Assembly: GCF_000717645.1 (NCBI RefSeq)
Contig: NZ_JNZZ01000021.1
Location: 1 to 64,000, forward strand
Reading direction: 5' to 3'
DNA: 64,000 nt
From: Streptomyces californicus
GTDB taxonomy: Bacteria > Actinomycetota > Actinomycetes > Streptomycetales > Streptomycetaceae
Shown: positions 43,566-52,898 of the stretch, piece by piece
Numbering within the stretch: the stretch's first letter is position 1
Layout: each line of letters begins with the position of its first letter
Position numbers and translations under genes: made by a program
The notes under the pieces: model-generated
The model's input: the letters and a program-made list of their open reading frames with translations, nothing else
Told to the model about the DNA's origin: nothing
The model's database searches: none

Positions 43566-44105
43566 CTACTTTCCGAAGCCGAAGGAGTCGGCGCCCTGGA
43601 CCTTGGCGCGCAGCCGCTTGCCCTTCTCGGTGGCCTGGTCGTTCAGCTCCTGCAGGAACTCCTCCATCCGCTCCTGGAGCGCGGGGTCGGAGGCGGCCAG
43701 GATGCGGGCGGCGAGCAGGCCCGCGTTGCGCGCGCCGCCGACGGAGACGGTGGCGACGGGGACGCCGGCCGGCATCTGGACGATGGAGAGCAGGCTGTCC
43801 ATGCCGTCCAGGTACTTCAGCGGCACCGGCACGCCGATGACGGGCAGCGGGGTGACGGAGGCGAGCATGCCGGGCAGGTGGGCGGCGCCGCCCGCCCCCG
43901 CGATGATCGCCTTCAGGCCGCGGCCCGCGGCCCGCTCGCCGTACGCGATCATCTCGCGCGGCATGCGGTGGGCGGAGACGACGTCGACCTCGTACGGGAT
44001 CTCGAACTCGTCGAGCGCCTTGGCGGCGGCTTCCATGACGGGCCAGTCGGAGTCCGAGCCCATGACGACGCCGATCACGGGAGCCGGTGCGGAGGGGGAA
44101 GTCAT
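43566..44105 (-). CDS. purE: N5-carboxyaminoimidazole ribonucleotide mutase
   Basis: A 179-residue class I PurE that moves the carboxylate of N5-CAIR to C4 in purine synthesis. Signatures are [27 protein letters not shown] (catalytic His) and [13 protein letters not shown]. The start overlaps the purK stop by four bases (ATGA). This pairing supplies the bacterial two-step carboxylation. Confidence 0.96.
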   Translation of the reverse strand: MTSPSAPAPVIGVVMGSDSDWPVMEAAAKALDEFEIPYEVDVVSAHRMPREMIAYGERAAGRGLKAIIAGAGGAAHLPGMLASVTPLPVIGVPVPLKYLDGMDSLLSIVQMPAGVPVATVSVGGARNAGLLAARILAASDPALQERMEEFLQELNDQATEKGKRLRAKVQGADSFGFGK

Positions 44106-45253
44106 TCGGTGATCGTTCCTCGCAGGTAGTCGGCCGCGTGCCGGGCGCGCTCCCGCACGTCCGCCAGATCGTCGCCGTAGGTGTTGACGTGTCCGACCTT
44201 GCGGCCGGGCTTCACGTCCTTGCCGTACATGTGGATCTTGAGCTGCGGATCGCGGGCCATGCAGTGCAGGTACCCCTGGTACATGTCCGGGTAGTCGCCG
44301 CCCAGGACGTTGCACATGACCGTCCAGGGGGCGCGGGGGCGCGGGTCGCCGAGCGGGAGGTCGAGGACCGCCCGGACGTGGTTGGCGAACTGGGAGGTGA
44401 TCGCGCCGTCCATGGTCCAGTGGCCGGAGTTGTGCGGGCGCATGGCCAGTTCGTTGACGAGGATGCCGGGCTTCCCGTCGGGGCCGCGGGTCTCGAACAG
44501 CTCGACCGCGAGGTGTCCGACGACGCCGAGTTCGGCGGCGATGCGGAGCGCGAGCTGCTGGGCCTCGCCGGCCAGTTCCTCGTCCAGCCCGGGGGCCGGG
44601 GCGATCACGGTGTCGCAGACGCCGTCGACCTGGATGGACTCGACGACCGGGTAGGCGACGGCCTGGCCGTGCGGCGAGCGGACGATGTTCGCCGCCAGCT
44701 CCCGTACGAAGTCGACCTTCTCCTCGGCGAGGACGGGGACCCCGGCGCGGAACGGGTCGGCGGCGTCCTCCTCGGAGCGGACCACCCACACGCCCTTGCC
44801 GTCGTAGCCGCCGCGCACGGTCTTGAGGATGACGGGGAAGCCCCCGACCTCCTCGGCGAACGCGGCGGCGTCGGCCGGGCCGCTCACGATGCGGTGGCGG
44901 GGGCAGGGGGCGCCGATCTCTGTGAGGCGGGCACGCATCACCCCCTTGTCCTGGGCGTGCACCAGGGCGTCGGGGCCCGGACGGACGGGTATGCCGTCCG
45001 CCTCCAGGGCCCGGAGGTGCTCGGTCGGCACGTGCTCGTGATCGAAGGTGATCACGTCGCAGCCGCGTGCGAAGGCGCGCAGGGTGTCCAGGTCGCGATA
45101 GTCGCCGATGACGACCTCGTTCACCACCTGGGCCGCCGAGTCCTGGGGAGTGTCACTGAGCAGCTTGAATGTCAGGCCGAGGGGGATGCCCGCCTCGTGG
45201 GTCATACGGGCGAGCTGACCGCCGCCGACCATGCCGACTACCGGGAACGTCAC
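44102..45253 (-). CDS. purK: N5-carboxyaminoimidazole ribonucleotide synthase
   Basis: A 383-residue ATP-grasp enzyme that carboxylates AIR with bicarbonate and ATP. It begins with [20 protein letters not shown], has [16 protein letters not shown] for ATP binding and [17 protein letters not shown] for metal and substrate. GTG 45253 begins [17 protein letters not shown] is only one base away, an unusually tight spacing, but no better start is seen. It is coupled to purE. Confidence 0.95.
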   Translation of the reverse strand: MTFPVVGMVGGGQLARMTHEAGIPLGLTFKLLSDTPQDSAAQVVNEVVIGDYRDLDTLRAFARGCDVITFDHEHVPTEHLRALEADGIPVRPGPDALVHAQDKGVMRARLTEIGAPCPRHRIVSGPADAAAFAEEVGGFPVILKTVRGGYDGKGVWVVRSEEDAADPFRAGVPVLAEEKVDFVRELAANIVRSPHGQAVAYPVVESIQVDGVCDTVIAPAPGLDEELAGEAQQLALRIAAELGVVGHLAVELFETRGPDGKPGILVNELAMRPHNSGHWTMDGAITSQFANHVRAVLDLPLGDPRPRAPWTVMCNVLGGDYPDMYQGYLHCMARDPQLKIHMYGKDVKPGRKVGHVNTYGDDLADVRERARHAADYLRGTITE

Positions 45254-45358
45254 GCCTCCAGGGTATCCGCCACGCCGGTGGTTTCCGGACGGCCGTACAG
45301 ACGCACTCCGGCCACCGGCCCGTCCACTCACGGGCGTCACACGGGAGGGCTGGTTAGC

Positions 45359-45949
45359 ATGGCGGAGTTGACGTGGTTGCGTCGACACCACGGAGACGCC
45401 TTCCAACGGACGGGGCCAGCGATCACCATGAGCGAACGGGGCGCACTGCGGACCCGGCTTGAAGCCCTGGGCCGGGAGGTCGCCAAGTTCGGCGCGGTCG
45501 GCGCTTTCGGCCTGCTGGTCAACATCGCGGTCTTCAACCTGGTCCGGCACACGACGGACCTCCAGGTCGTCCGGGCGAGCGTGCTGGCGACGTTCGTCGC
45601 GATCCTCTTCAACTACGTGGGCTTCCGCTACTGGACCTACCGGGACCGCGACAAGACCGGTCGCACCCGTGAACTGGCCCTCTTCCTGCTGTTCAGCGCG
45701 GCGGGCGCGGTGATCGAGACGGGCGTGCTCTACCTGGCGACGTACGGGTTCGGATGGAACACCCCGGTCCAGAGCAACGTCTTCAAGATCGTCGGCATCG
45801 GGATCGCCACCCTGTTCCGCTTCTGGTCCTACCGGACCTGGGTCTTCAAGACCCTGCCCGCCAAGGAGGCCGTGCTGAACGCGGAACGGTTTCTGGAGCA
45901 GCGCCGACCGGCCGAGGAGCGAGTGACCCCGGACCCGGTACGGAACTGA
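45359..45949 (+). CDS. GtrA family membrane protein
   Basis: A small membrane protein with four predicted spans (FGAVGAFGLLVNIAVFNLV, VLATFVAILFNYVGFRYW, ALFLLFSAAGAVIETGVLYL, IVGIGIATLFRFWSYRTWVF). GtrA proteins help flip or transfer polyprenyl-phosphate sugars for surface glycosylation. ATG 45359 has GGGAGGG nine bases upstream (196 residues); ATG 45428 (MSERGALRTRL, 173 residues) matches the usual family start, so either may be used. It is divergent from purK. A GtrA gene beside purK also occurs in mycobacteria. Confidence 0.87.
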   Translation: MAELTWLRRHHGDAFQRTGPAITMSERGALRTRLEALGREVAKFGAVGAFGLLVNIAVFNLVRHTTDLQVVRASVLATFVAILFNYVGFRYWTYRDRDKTGRTRELALFLLFSAAGAVIETGVLYLATYGFGWNTPVQSNVFKIVGIGIATLFRFWSYRTWVFKTLPAKEAVLNAERFLEQRRPAEERVTPDPVRN

Positions 45950-45986
45950 GCGCGCTCCCGGGCCCGGGCGGGGCACGGGCGCCGGG

Positions 45987-46067
45987 CCCGTCGCCGTACC
46001 GGGCGGGGTCGGAGCCGTCGCCCTACCGGGTCGGGTCGAAGCCGTCGCCGTACCGGGTCGGGTCGTC
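45987..46067. repeat. 27-bp tandem repeat, three copies
   Basis: Three adjacent 27-base units with core CCGTCGCCGTACCGGGTCGG between the gtrA and sensor kinase genes. The last two copies differ at only a few positions. The unit is a multiple of three but no gene is associated. Confidence 0.75.
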
Positions 46068-46149
46068 GCGCGCGTACGGAGTTCTCGCCCGCGTACGGAA
46101 GTGAGACGCCGCCCCCTGTGCGGAACCGGGCCCGTTCCTTCTTCGTTGT

Positions 46150-47415
46150 TCAGCGCACCGGGCGCTCAGGGGTCTCCCGGTCCATCGGGGTCCGGCTGAG
46201 GAAGAGCGCGAAGACCGCCGGGTGCTGCTGGAGCAGTTCCAGCCGGCCGCCGTCCGCCTCGGCGAGGTCGCGGGCGACCGCCAGGCCGATGCCGGTGGAG
46301 TTGCGGCCGCTGATGGTCCGCTCGAAGATTCGGGCCCCCAGTTCGGCGGGGACGCCGGGGCCCTCGTCGGTGACCTCGATGACGACCTGGTTCCCGGTGA
46401 CCCGGGTGCGCAGGGCGACGGTGCCGCCGCCGTGCATGAGGGAGTTCTCGATCAGCGCCGCCAGGACCTGGGCGACCGCCCCCGGGGTGCCGACGGCCCG
46501 CAGCCCGTGCTTGCCGGAGCAGACCAGGGCGCGGCCCGCACTGCGGTAGGCCGGGCGCCACTCCTCGATCTGCTGTTTGACGATCTCGTCGAGGTCGAAG
46601 ACGACGGCGGAGCCGGTGCGCGGGTCGCGGGAGTTCGTCAGCAGCCGTTCGACGACGTCGGTGAGGCGCTCGACCTGGGTCAGGGCGATGTTCGCCTCCT
46701 CCTTCACCGTGTCCGGGTCGTCGGTGACGGAGATCTCCTCGATCCGCATCGAGAGAGCGGTCAGCGGGGTCCGCAGCTGGTGCGAGGCGTCCGCGGCCAG
46801 CCGGCGTTCGGCGGTCAGCATCCGGGCGATCCGCTCGGCGGAGGAGTCGAGGACGTCGGCGACCCGGTCCAGCTCGGGCACCCCGTACCGCTTGTGGCGG
46901 GGGCGGGGATCACCGGAGCCGAGGCGTTCGGCGGTCTCGGCGAGGTCGGTGAGCGGGGAGGTCAGCCGGTTGGCCTGGCGTACGGCGAGGAGCACCGCCG
47001 AGACGATCGCCAGCAGCGCCACCGCGCCGATGATCAGAAGCGTGCGCCCGACCTCGCGGGTGACGGCCGTACGGGACTCCTCGACGGTGACCGTCTCGCC
47101 CCGCTCGCCCGTCTCGATGGCGCGCAGGACGCTTCCGGAGGGACGCTCGCCGACGGCGATGGGCTCCCGGCCGGGGATCTCGACCAGGGCGTAGCGCTTG
47201 GGGTCGATCTGTTCGGCCAGCACCCCGGGGTTGATCCGCTCCTCCCCCAGCAGCCGGCTGTCGACCACGCTGATCAGCCGCAGCGCCTCGGACTCCACGC
47301 TCTCCTGGGCGCTGGCGCTGATGGTGCGGGTCTCCACGATCACCAGCGAGACGCCGAAGACGGCGATGACGACGAGCACCACGGCGAGCGTGGAGTTGAT
47401 CAGGCGGCGGCGCAT
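46150..47415 (-). CDS. two-component sensor histidine kinase
   Basis: 421 residues. Two membrane spans (about 6-28 and 124-146) bracket a short extracellular sensor of about 95 residues. They are followed by a HAMP-like linker, the phosphoacceptor H212 in ADASHQLRTPLTAL, the N box ENSLMHGGG, G1 DEGPGVPAE and G2 STGIGLAVARDL. It autophosphorylates and passes phosphate to the response regulator encoded 58 bases upstream. The signal is unknown; the small sensor domain carries no recognised ligand fold. Confidence 0.92.
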   Translation of the reverse strand: MRRRLINSTLAVVLVVIAVFGVSLVIVETRTISASAQESVESEALRLISVVDSRLLGEERINPGVLAEQIDPKRYALVEIPGREPIAVGERPSGSVLRAIETGERGETVTVEESRTAVTREVGRTLLIIGAVALLAIVSAVLLAVRQANRLTSPLTDLAETAERLGSGDPRPRHKRYGVPELDRVADVLDSSAERIARMLTAERRLAADASHQLRTPLTALSMRIEEISVTDDPDTVKEEANIALTQVERLTDVVERLLTNSRDPRTGSAVVFDLDEIVKQQIEEWRPAYRSAGRALVCSGKHGLRAVGTPGAVAQVLAALIENSLMHGGGTVALRTRVTGNQVVIEVTDEGPGVPAELGARIFERTISGRNSTGIGLAVARDLAEADGGRLELLQQHPAVFALFLSRTPMDRETPERPVR

Positions 47416-47473
47416 GTCCGCCGCCTCGGGGGGCCGCCGGAACGGTTCTCAGGGCACATGGGAGCTTCGTACG

Positions 47474-48151
47474 TCAGCTCTTCTCGAACCGGAAGCCGAC
47501 GCCCCGGACGGTGGCGATGTAGCGGGGATTGGCCGCGTCGTCGCCGAGCTTCTTGCGGAGCCAGGAGATGTGCATGTCCAGTGTCTTGGTGGAGGACCAC
47601 CAGGTGGTGTCCCAGACCTCGCGCATCAACTGGTCGCGGGTGACGACCCGGCCGGCGTCCCGGACCAGGACCCGCAGCAGGTCGAACTCCTTGGCGGTGA
47701 GCTGGAGTTCCTCCTCGCCCATCCAGGCCCGGTGCGACTCGACGTCGATCCGCACCCCGTGGGTGGCGGGCTGGGCGACGGGCTCGGAGGCGCCGCGGCG
47801 CAGCAGGGCGCGGACGCGGGCCAGCAGTTCGGCGAGGCGGAACGGCTTGGTGACGTAGTCGTCGGCGCCCGCGTCGAGGCCGACGACCGTGTCGACCTCG
47901 TCGGCGCGGGCCGTCAGCACCAGGATCGGGATGGTGTGGCCGTCGGCGCGGAGCCTGCGGGCGACTTCCAGCCCGTCCATCCCGGGCAGCCCCAGGTCGA
48001 GGACGACCAGGTCGATGCCGCCCTGGAGTCCGGCGTCGAGCGCGGAAGGACCGTCCTGGCGGACCTCGACCTCGTAACCCTCCCGGCGCAGGGCGCGGGC
48101 CAGGGGCTCCGAGATGGACGCGTCGTCCTCGGCGAGCAAAACACGGGTCAT
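47474..48151 (-). CDS. OmpR-family response regulator
   Basis: 225 residues. Receiver domain: acidic pair D9-D10, phosphorylation site D52 (DLVVLDLGLPGMDG), T80 and K102. A winged-helix DNA-binding domain occupies about 130-225 (LTAKEFDLLRVLVRDAGRVV, STKTLDMHISWLRKKLG). ATG 48151 gives the standard MTRVLLAEDD start. It is first in an operon with its kinase. Confidence 0.93.
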   Translation of the reverse strand: MTRVLLAEDDASISEPLARALRREGYEVEVRQDGPSALDAGLQGGIDLVVLDLGLPGMDGLEVARRLRADGHTIPILVLTARADEVDTVVGLDAGADDYVTKPFRLAELLARVRALLRRGASEPVAQPATHGVRIDVESHRAWMGEEELQLTAKEFDLLRVLVRDAGRVVTRDQLMREVWDTTWWSSTKTLDMHISWLRKKLGDDAANPRYIATVRGVGFRFEKS

Positions 48152-48346
48152 GGACTGATGGTAGTCCGGACGGGGAGCCGCACGTGAGGCCCGGGACGCG
48201 ACCTGCGGGTCAGGCTCGCAAAGGCGACGTAGACCTTTGAATATGGGAGTGTGGTTCCACGAGGACCTGTGATCCATCTCTCAAGTCCTTCCATATCCGG
48301 CCGTGTCGTGTCGTATGGTGTCCCGACGCCTGTTGCACTACTCAAG

Positions 48347-48377
48347 GACCTTTGGGCAGCCATGAGCGCCAAAGGTC
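48347..48377 (+). promoter_or_regulatory. leader hairpin ahead of the peptide transporter
   Basis: GACCTTTGG (48347-48355) pairs perfectly with CCAAAGGTC (48369-48377), then TCTTTTGTGT. A 20-codon ORF (48362-48424, MSAKGLFCVRGRF...) starts inside the loop and reads across the 3' arm. A second hairpin, GGCCGG...CCGGCC (48392-48409), followed by TTTCC, lies inside the same ORF. This may be a terminator/attenuator in the 5' leader of the transporter gene. Confidence 0.45.
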
Positions 48378-48643
48378 TCTTTTGTGTGCGGGGCCGGTTC
48401 CCGCCGGCCTTTCCGAGTGAATGACCTGTGAGCCGGGCCCGGAGCGCGAGGACGCGTACCGGGCGTGGATCCCGACGCGGTTCTTCCCCGCTCCGCCGCC
48501 GCCCCTCCGTCCAGGAGCCCGGCCGCGCGGAGCACGTCCCCCTCAGGCGTGAGGGACGGGGTTCGGCCGCGCCGGTGCCGGCTGCCCCCCACCGGGCGCG
48601 TACCGCTCACGAGGCGGCGCGTCCCGACCAGCAAGGATCGATC

Positions 48644-50143
48644 ATGGCGTCCAGCCTGACGAAGGATTCGCCCGGCCCCGGCGAGAAGACCTTCTTCGGC
48701 CACCCGCGCGGTATGGCCACCCTGTTCATGACGGAGATGTGGGAACGCTTCTCCTGGTACGGGATGCGCGCCATCCTCACCCTGTACCTGGTGGCCGCCG
48801 TGCTCGACGGCCCCCTGGAGGGCCGTGAGGCGCTCGCCGCCTCCATCTACGGTGTCTACAACGCCGTCGTCTACATGGCCGCGATGCCCGGCGGCTGGGT
48901 CGCCGACCGCCTCTGGGGCGCCCGCAAGGCCGTTCTCGTCGGCGGGATCGTCATCGCGCTGGGCCACTTCACCCTGGCCCTGCCGAGCGACATCGCCTTC
49001 TTCGTCGGTCTCGCCCTGATCGCGACCGGTACGGGTCTGCTGAAGCCGAACATCTCGGCCATGGTGGGCGCCCTCTACGAGGGCCAGCCCAGCGCCCGCC
49101 GCGACGCCGGCTTCACGCTCTTCTACATGGCGATCAACATCGGTGGCTTCGCCGCCCCGCTGCTGGTCGGCTACCTCGGCGAGCACGTCAACTGGCACCT
49201 CGGCTTCGGTGTCGCCGGTGTCGGCATGACCTTCGCGGTGATCCAGTACGCGCTGGGCTCCAAGCACCTCGGCGAGGTCGGCAAGCTGCCCGCCAAGCCC
49301 ATCTCCCCCGAGGAGCGCCGCAGCACGCTGCGCAAGGTGGCGCTGTGGGCCGGCATCGCCGTCGCCGCGCTCCTGATCGACCTGGCGCTGGGCACGTACG
49401 ACATCGAGCACATCGTCAACGTCCTGGCCGTGCTGGGCGTCGTGGTGCCGGCCGTCTACTTCTTCACGATCTTCCGGGACCCGGCGCTGACCGCGGAGGA
49501 CCGGCCGAAGATCAAGGCGTACGTGTGGTTCTTCATCACCGCCGTCCTCTTCTGGATGATCTACGACCAGTCCGGTTCGCTGCTGACGATCTTCGCGGAC
49601 GGCAAGACGGACCGCTTCATCGGCGGCTGGGAGTTCCCGGCCTCGTGGTTCCAGTCGGTCAACCCGGCCCTGGTCATCATCCTGGCGCCGATCTTCGCCA
49701 CGCTCTGGGTCAAGCTGGCCACCCGCAACCGTGAGCCCAGCACCCCGATGAAGTTCGCCCTGGCGATGCTCCTCATCGGCGGCTCCTTCGGCATCATGGG
49801 CCTGGCGGGCGCCGCCGCGGCCAGCAGCGACACCGGCAAGGTCACCGTCTTCTGGCTGCTCGCGGTCTACCTGGCGCAGACCATGGGCGAGATGTGCCTC
49901 TCCCCGGTCGGCCTGTCGCTCTCCACGAAGCTGGCGCCGAAGATGTTCGTGGGCCAGATCATGGGTCTGTGGTTTCTGGCCACCTCGACGGGCAACGCCC
50001 TGAACGGCTGGACCACCAAGCTGAACGCCCCGCTGGGCGACGCCGCGTACTACACGCTCCAGGCGGTCGTGGCCGTCGCCGCGGGCATCGCCTTCATGGT
50101 GGCGGGCCGCAAGATCCGCGCCCTCATGGGCGACGTGAAGTAG
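48644..50143 (+). CDS. POT/PTR family proton-dependent peptide transporter
   Basis: 499 residues with about 14 membrane helices. POT signatures visible are FMTEMWERFSWYGMRAILTL (the E-R-F/Y proton-coupling motif on helix 1), GGWVADRLWGARKAVLVGG, GTGLLKPNISAMVGALY and FYMAINIGGFAAPLLVGYL. It imports di- or tripeptides with protons. ATG 48644 was chosen at the start of the conserved N-terminus; the frame opens earlier without homology. The 490-base upstream region contains hairpins (48347-48409). A strong terminator follows. Confidence 0.93.
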   Translation: MASSLTKDSPGPGEKTFFGHPRGMATLFMTEMWERFSWYGMRAILTLYLVAAVLDGPLEGREALAASIYGVYNAVVYMAAMPGGWVADRLWGARKAVLVGGIVIALGHFTLALPSDIAFFVGLALIATGTGLLKPNISAMVGALYEGQPSARRDAGFTLFYMAINIGGFAAPLLVGYLGEHVNWHLGFGVAGVGMTFAVIQYALGSKHLGEVGKLPAKPISPEERRSTLRKVALWAGIAVAALLIDLALGTYDIEHIVNVLAVLGVVVPAVYFFTIFRDPALTAEDRPKIKAYVWFFITAVLFWMIYDQSGSLLTIFADGKTDRFIGGWEFPASWFQSVNPALVIILAPIFATLWVKLATRNREPSTPMKFALAMLLIGGSFGIMGLAGAAAASSDTGKVTVFWLLAVYLAQTMGEMCLSPVGLSLSTKLAPKMFVGQIMGLWFLATSTGNALNGWTTKLNAPLGDAAYYTLQAVVAVAAGIAFMVAGRKIRALMGDVK

Positions 50144-50178
50144 CGCAGGACATCACCGCCCCGCACCGTACGGGGCGG

Positions 50179-50221
50179 ACGACGGCGGGTCCGCACGAGG
50201 TCGGTGCGGACCCGCCGTCGT
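50179..50221. terminator. long-stem terminator between convergent units
   Basis: An 18-base perfect inverted repeat (50179-50196 and 50204-50221) with a seven-base loop, 35 bases after the transporter stop and followed by TCTCGTT. The surface operon converges from the right. Confidence 0.75.
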
Positions 50222-50334
50222 TCTCGTTCCTCCCCCGGTGCCCGTCGGCCGCCGCACGCCCGCCGCCGGCCGCCCGCCGCCGTGTCCCGCTCGGCGGGGT
50301 CCGCTCGGCGGGGTGCGGGTCAGCGGGGTCCGGG

Positions 50335-51777
50335 TCAGCGGGTCTCGCGCAGCTTCCGCCACGGGGTGAAGGTGAAGACCGCGCCGCCCAGCAGGATCGC
50401 CGTGCCGGCGACCAGCCCGAGCGCCCGCAGCGCGCCGTCGTCCTCGGCCCCGGTGGCCGCCAGATCGCCGCCGGAGTCCGTGCCGCCGCCGCTCGCCGCC
50501 GCTCCCCCGGAGCCCGCCGCGCCGCCGCTCCCGCCGCCGGACGCGCCGCCCGGCTGGGCGGAGGTGTCGAGCTCCAGGGAGACGGCCACACCGGCGGGCG
50601 GGGTGCAGGTGGTCGTCGTCCCGGCGGCCATCACCGTCAGGACGCCGGGGCTGAGGGTGGACTTCCCGCTCGCGCCGGGCTTGTACGTACCGGTGAGGTC
50701 GGGGATCTCGATCGGGGCGCCGGTCTTGATGACGTCCTTGTTCACCGGCCCCTCCACCTTCACCGTGCCCTTGTCCGCCCCGCCGAGCTTGACGTCCATG
50801 GACGGCTTGACCTGGCCGGCCGGGATGTCGATCGGGCTGTCCATCACGGACTTGCTGAACTCCACCGTCAGGCCGTAAGCGCCACCGCTCTTCTTCGCGC
50901 TGATCCGGACGGGCGAGGTGGCGTTCTTGTCGCCGATCGGGGTCTTGCACGCGTAGGCGACGGAGACCTCCTTGCCGGGGAAGTCGGTCGGGCCGCCGTT
51001 GCCGCCGGAGTCACCGCCGGAGCCTCCGGAGTCACCCCCGCCGGTGGTGGTTCCGCCCGCGTCCGTCCCGCCGGTGGTCGTGCCTCCGTCGGTCGTCGTA
51101 CCGCCGGTGTCCGTGCCACCGTTCGTCGTGCCTCCGTTGGTCGTGGTGCCTCCGTTGGTCGTCGTCCCTCCGTTGGTCGTCGTGCCGCCCGTGTCCGTGC
51201 CTCCGGCGGTCGTGCCGCCCGTGGTTCCGCCGGCCTCCGTGACCTTGATCGTGGCGCCCGGCTGTACCTGCGCCGTGGGCTTGCACTTGGTGTCCGTGGA
51301 GATCGGCTTGGACACGTTGATGGTGTACGCGCCCGGCGTCAGCGTGACCTCCCCGGCGGTCTCCAGCTTCAGCTTGGCCTTCATGTCGGACAGCACCATG
51401 GGGCTGTTCTTGGGGATCGGCGGGTTCTGGCGGGGTCCCTCCAGCTTCAGTTCGCCGCTCGCCGCGCCGCCCAGGGTGAGGGTCCCGGTCGGCTTGACCG
51501 TGTCCGCGCCCAGATTCAGCACGTCCGGGTTCTTGGACGCGGCCTCGACCGTCTTCCAGACGATCTCGACCTCGTCGCCCACCTTCGCCTCGGCCGGCGC
51601 GGTCAGCCGCACCTTCGTGGTGCCCTGCACCGCGGGCAGCCCCGAGATCGGCGGCGGGACGCACTCCGTCGCATAACTGACCTCGGCGGCCTGTGCGGGG
51701 CTCGCGGCCATCAGGATGCCCGCGCCGCCGAGCATCAGCGCGACTCCGGCCGCGCTCATCCTCCGTTGCGTTCTCAC
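50335..51777 (-). CDS. cell-wall anchored protein with two DUF6801-like domains, LAxTG
   Basis: 480 residues. A signal peptide ends at about ...MAASPAQA. Domain A (about 35-175, ATECVPPPISG to TKCKPTAQV) and domain B (about 260-405, YACKTPIGDKNATSPVRISA to TTTTCTPPAG) share the same plan: paired cysteines, a GG-x-D/A-x-G strand and a SPGVLTV-type strand. Between them is a Gly/Thr/Asn tandem repeat (GGTTTNGGTTTNGG). The C-terminus has the sortase signal LAATG followed by a hydrophobic span (ALGLVAGTAILLGGAVF) and a basic tail. LAxTG is the class E sortase motif used in Streptomyces. GTG 51777 overlaps the upstream stop (GTGA). Confidence 0.85.
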   Translation of the reverse strand: MRTQRRMSAAGVALMLGGAGILMAASPAQAAEVSYATECVPPPISGLPAVQGTTKVRLTAPAEAKVGDEVEIVWKTVEAASKNPDVLNLGADTVKPTGTLTLGGAASGELKLEGPRQNPPIPKNSPMVLSDMKAKLKLETAGEVTLTPGAYTINVSKPISTDTKCKPTAQVQPGATIKVTEAGGTTGGTTAGGTDTGGTTTNGGTTTNGGTTTNGGTTNGGTDTGGTTTDGGTTTGGTDAGGTTTGGGDSGGSGGDSGGNGGPTDFPGKEVSVAYACKTPIGDKNATSPVRISAKKSGGAYGLTVEFSKSVMDSPIDIPAGQVKPSMDVKLGGADKGTVKVEGPVNKDVIKTGAPIEIPDLTGTYKPGASGKSTLSPGVLTVMAAGTTTTCTPPAGVAVSLELDTSAQPGGASGGGSGGAAGSGGAAASGGGTDSGGDLAATGAEDDGALRALGLVAGTAILLGGAVFTFTPWRKLRETR

Positions 51778-52898
51778 GCTTGTCCCTTCGTCGTGGGTCG
51801 GGGTCGGTTCTCGGACGGTGCGGAGTCCGGGGTGAACCACGGCAGCACGGCCGTGGTGGCGTCGGCGTCGCCGGCCGCGGCGGATCTCGCGGTCCTCGCG
51901 ACGGGGATGGTGCGCCGGGGCAGGCCCTTGCTCACGGCCGAACCGGGACGCGCGTTGGCGGTACGGTGCGCGCCGCCGGTGCGGGGCCGGATTCTGTCCA
52001 CGACCGCCATGCCGATACGGAAGACGGCGGCGGGCACGACCAGGCAGAGCAGGACCCAGAAGAGCGTGACGCCCCACGGGCGGCCGACCCCCCAGGGCTG
52101 TTCGGCCAGCACCTTCTTCCCGTACCGCAGGGAGATCTGGTAGTCGCCGTGCGCGCCCGCCGACAGTTCGACCGGCAGCGCGATCCGGGCGCGCGCGCCG
52201 GGCGCGACCGTGCCGCGCCACTGGCGTTCCTCCCACTGCGGCGCGTAGACGCCGTGCGCGGTGCCGATCTCGAACACGGGGTCCTCGACGGGGGCGGGCC
52301 CGAGGTTGCCGACGGTGAAGACGAGGCGGCGGGCGGGCGGGGCCCCGAACCACGTGAGGAGCGAGCTGTCGCCCTCCAGCCGGGTGGCGGCCAGCACCGC
52401 GAGCTTCCCGCCGCCGGTCCGGCGCGGCAGCTCCGCCGTGGGGTGGCCGGCCACCGTGAACGCCGCGTCGGCCGACGCCTGTTCGCCGGTGACCGTGGCC
52501 ACGTGCACCACGCAGGGGCACGGTTCCGGCGGTTCGGCGACCGGCAGTTTCTTGCTGAACGCGCCCTTCTCGTCGGTCGTGACGGCGCGGCCGGCTCCGT
52601 TGGCGCAGGAGTTGGTGCCGCCGATCACGCCCCGTTCCGGGGTGGCCTGCCCGCAGATCAGCAGCATCAGCAGCGCCTCGCCCCGCCAGCCCTTCCCGCT
52701 CACGGTGATCTCGCCGCCCTTGCCCGCCTCCTTCTTGGAGAGGCTCACCGTGGGGGCGCTCTTTGCCGCCCGTGCGCCGGGCACGGCCAGGACGGACAGG
52801 AAGAGGGCCGCCAGGAGCGCCGGCAGGACGGCCAGGGTCAGGAGGCGGGCGGGCGACGCGGCGCGCCGGAGGGTCTCGGGTCCGGTCCGTCGCGTCAC
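51774..52898 (-). CDS. membrane-anchored surface protein
   Basis: 374 residues. A signal peptide (LLTLAVLPALLAALFLSVLA, cleaved near GARA) leads to an external part with two Ig-like regions (VSLSKKEAGKGGEITVSGKG and LVFTVGNLGPAPVEDPVFEI). A C-terminal span (VTLFWVLLCLVVPAAVFRIG) and a basic cytoplasmic tail of about 60 residues follow. There are six or so cysteines in the first external region. It starts with GTG overlapping the preceding stop by four bases and its own stop overlaps the next start. No known function; it likely forms a complex with the products of its operon. Confidence 0.75.
   Translation of the reverse strand: MTRRTGPETLRRAASPARLLTLAVLPALLAALFLSVLAVPGARAAKSAPTVSLSKKEAGKGGEITVSGKGWRGEALLMLLICGQATPERGVIGGTNSCANGAGRAVTTDEKGAFSKKLPVAEPPEPCPCVVHVATVTGEQASADAAFTVAGHPTAELPRRTGGGKLAVLAATRLEGDSSLLTWFGAPPARRLVFTVGNLGPAPVEDPVFEIGTAHGVYAPQWEERQWRGTVAPGARARIALPVELSAGAHGDYQISLRYGKKVLAEQPWGVGRPWGVTLFWVLLCLVVPAAVFRIGMAVVDRIRPRTGGAHRTANARPGSAVSKGLPRRTIPVARTARSAAAGDADATTAVLPWFTPDSAPSENRPRPTTKGQA

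Noticed and set aside
46150..48151. Assignment of the two-component pair as MtrA-MtrB
   Set aside because: The kinase has a short 95-residue sensor and the linked lpqB gene typical of mtrAB is absent, so it is left as an unnamed pair.
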